Shown here: positions 4,933 to 5,553 of the stretch, in pieces
Layout of the letters: every line of letters starts with the position of its first letter
Numbering within the stretch: the stretch's first letter is position 1
Assembly: GCA_023433965.1 (NCBI GenBank)
Contig: JAEYTQ010000219.1
Span: 1 to 5,553, forward strand
Source of the DNA: Pseudomonadota bacterium
GTDB taxonomy: Bacteria > Pseudomonadota > Alphaproteobacteria > Rhizobiales > Xanthobacteraceae
Direction: 5' to 3'
Length of the DNA stretch: 5,553 bases
Position numbers and translations under genes: made by a program
Notes under the pieces: generated by a model
Database searches by the model: none
Seen by the model: only the letters and a program-made list of their open reading frames with translations
What the model was told of the DNA's origin: nothing

Positions 4933-5376
4933 TCAGGCCCCGATGAGCCGGTGGGCCGACTGGATGACCTCCTCCAGCCCACCCGTCAGTTTGAGGTCGC
5001 CGAGGCTTCCGAGAGCGCCAGGGGCGACCCAGCGATAATCGTCAAGCTCCTCGTTCAGAGACGGCTCCTCGGCCATCCAGCGGGCGGCAAAGGACATGAT
5101 CAGATAATGGCCGGCGCCGGGCGCGGCCGGCAGCACCTCGCGCCAGCCGGCGAGACCGATGATCTCGATACGAAGGCCGGTTTCCTCGTCGACTTCGCGG
5201 GTCAAGGCCTGATGCAGCGATTCGCCGAATTCGACCCGGCCGCCCGGAAGCGAATAGAAGCCCTGGGCGGGCGAGCGGGCGCGGCGGACCAGCAGCACCT
5301 TGCCGTCACGGAAGATGGCGGCGCTGACCGCAAGCTGGGGGTGGGTCGGCTGGAGGATTGCGGGCAATCTCGTCAC
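4933..5376 (-). CDS. Nudix hydrolase (ADP-ribose pyrophosphatase-like)
   Basis: 147 residues, a single Nudix domain of normal length. Nudix enzymes split nucleoside diphosphates linked to another group, using Mg2+ or Mn2+. The full Nudix box is at residues 46-68: Gly46, Glu52, Arg60-Glu61, metal-binding Glu64 and Glu65, and Gly67, fitting GX5EX7REUXEEXGU. Flanking strands AVSAAIFRDGKVLLVRRA (16-33) and HYLIMSFAARWM (90-101) complete the fold. It resembles the COG1051 ADP-ribose/MutT-like group, but the substrate cannot be read from the sequence. There is no signal peptide, so it is cytoplasmic. The start is GTG 5376, immediately after the TAG (5379-5377) of the upstream gene and without a clear Shine-Dalgarno, so it probably depends on termination-reinitiation. 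The TIGR02301-type gene follows 46 bp downstream. Confidence 0.9.
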   Translation of the reverse strand: MTRLPAILQPTHPQLAVSAAIFRDGKVLLVRRARSPAQGFYSLPGGRVEFGESLHQALTREVDEETGLRIEIIGLAGWREVLPAAPGAGHYLIMSFAARWMAEEPSLNEELDDYRWVAPGALGSLGDLKLTGGLEEVIQSAHRLIGA

Positions 5377-5553
5377 CTAGCCGGCCGAGTTCGCCATGAT
5401 GGTGTCGACGTCGGCCTCCGCGCCGCCATTGATGATGCCGCCGCAGGCAGCGATCAGCGGCTTGACCCAGAGCGTGGCCTGCTCGGCGAGGCGGACGCGG
5501 GTCGAGTCCTTCTCGACCTCGCGCATCGCCGAGCCGACCGCGGTCAGGATCGA
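5377..5553 (-). CDS. C-terminal end of an unidentified protein
   Basis: An open frame enters from the right edge on the minus strand and runs 58 codons to TAG 5379-5377. It reads ...AMREVEKDSTRVRLAEQATL, then WVKPLIAACGGIINGGAEA, and ends DVDTIMANSAG. The codons are G/C-rich at third positions, the first half looks like a charged helix, and the tail is Gly/Ala-rich with one cysteine. It abuts the Nudix start with no spacer, typical of a real operon partner. I do not recognise the family from this fragment. The 5' part lies outside the window. Confidence 0.6.
   Translation of the reverse strand, partial: SILTAVGSAMREVEKDSTRVRLAEQATLWVKPLIAACGGIINGGAEADVDTIMANSAG

Noticed and set aside
4455..4946. 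163-codon plus-strand frame
   Set aside because: It begins in the second palindromic repeat and is antisense to the signal-peptide-bearing gene; shadow frame.
4887..4982. Upstream ATG 4982 start for the TIGR02301-type protein
   Set aside because: It would overlap the Nudix gene by 50 bp and bury a clear signal peptide behind 32 low-complexity residues.

Overview
The window looks like ordinary chromosomal DNA of an alphaproteobacterium close to Bradyrhizobium/Rhodopseudomonas (Nitrobacteraceae). This rests on high GC with G/C-rich third codon positions, on the sequence style of YgfZ, the dihydroorotase and a TIGR02301-type protein, and on two intergenic palindromic repeats of a kind common in that family. 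The genus is inferred, not proven. I see no transposase, integrase, phage gene, CRISPR array, tRNA or rRNA.

Layout. Left part, minus strand (1-1333): ygfZ (folate-binding Fe-S cluster protein) followed by tag (3-methyladenine DNA glycosylase I, cut by the window edge), with an ATGA stop/start overlap. A 100-bp divergent spacer separates ygfZ from the dihydroorotase gene. Middle, plus strand (1434-3794): a dihydroorotase of the DTQVHFREPG type, a first palindromic repeat (2793-2883), and a two-domain rhodanese-type sulfurtransferase whose reading frame lacks a normal start codon. A strong intrinsic terminator (3930-3960) ends this plus-strand block. Right part, minus strand (3969-5553): an unidentified 88-residue protein with a palindrome-rich upstream region, a second, different palindromic repeat (4370-4497), then a tight cluster read from the right edge. 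That cluster holds the C-terminal 58 codons of an unidentified protein, a Nudix hydrolase starting on the very next base, and a small secreted TIGR02301-type protein.

How the genes fit together. They are mostly housekeeping: pyrimidine ring formation or a related amidohydrolase step, tRNA/Fe-S cluster maintenance, alkylation repair, sulfur transfer and nucleotide clean-up. I found no convincing undescribed multi-gene system. The points most worth a second look are the missing start codon of the sulfurtransferase, the glutamine in place of the first metal-site histidine in the dihydroorotase, an inverted repeat that ends just before the dihydroorotase ribosome binding site, and a 16-bp perfect palindrome in front of the 88-residue gene.
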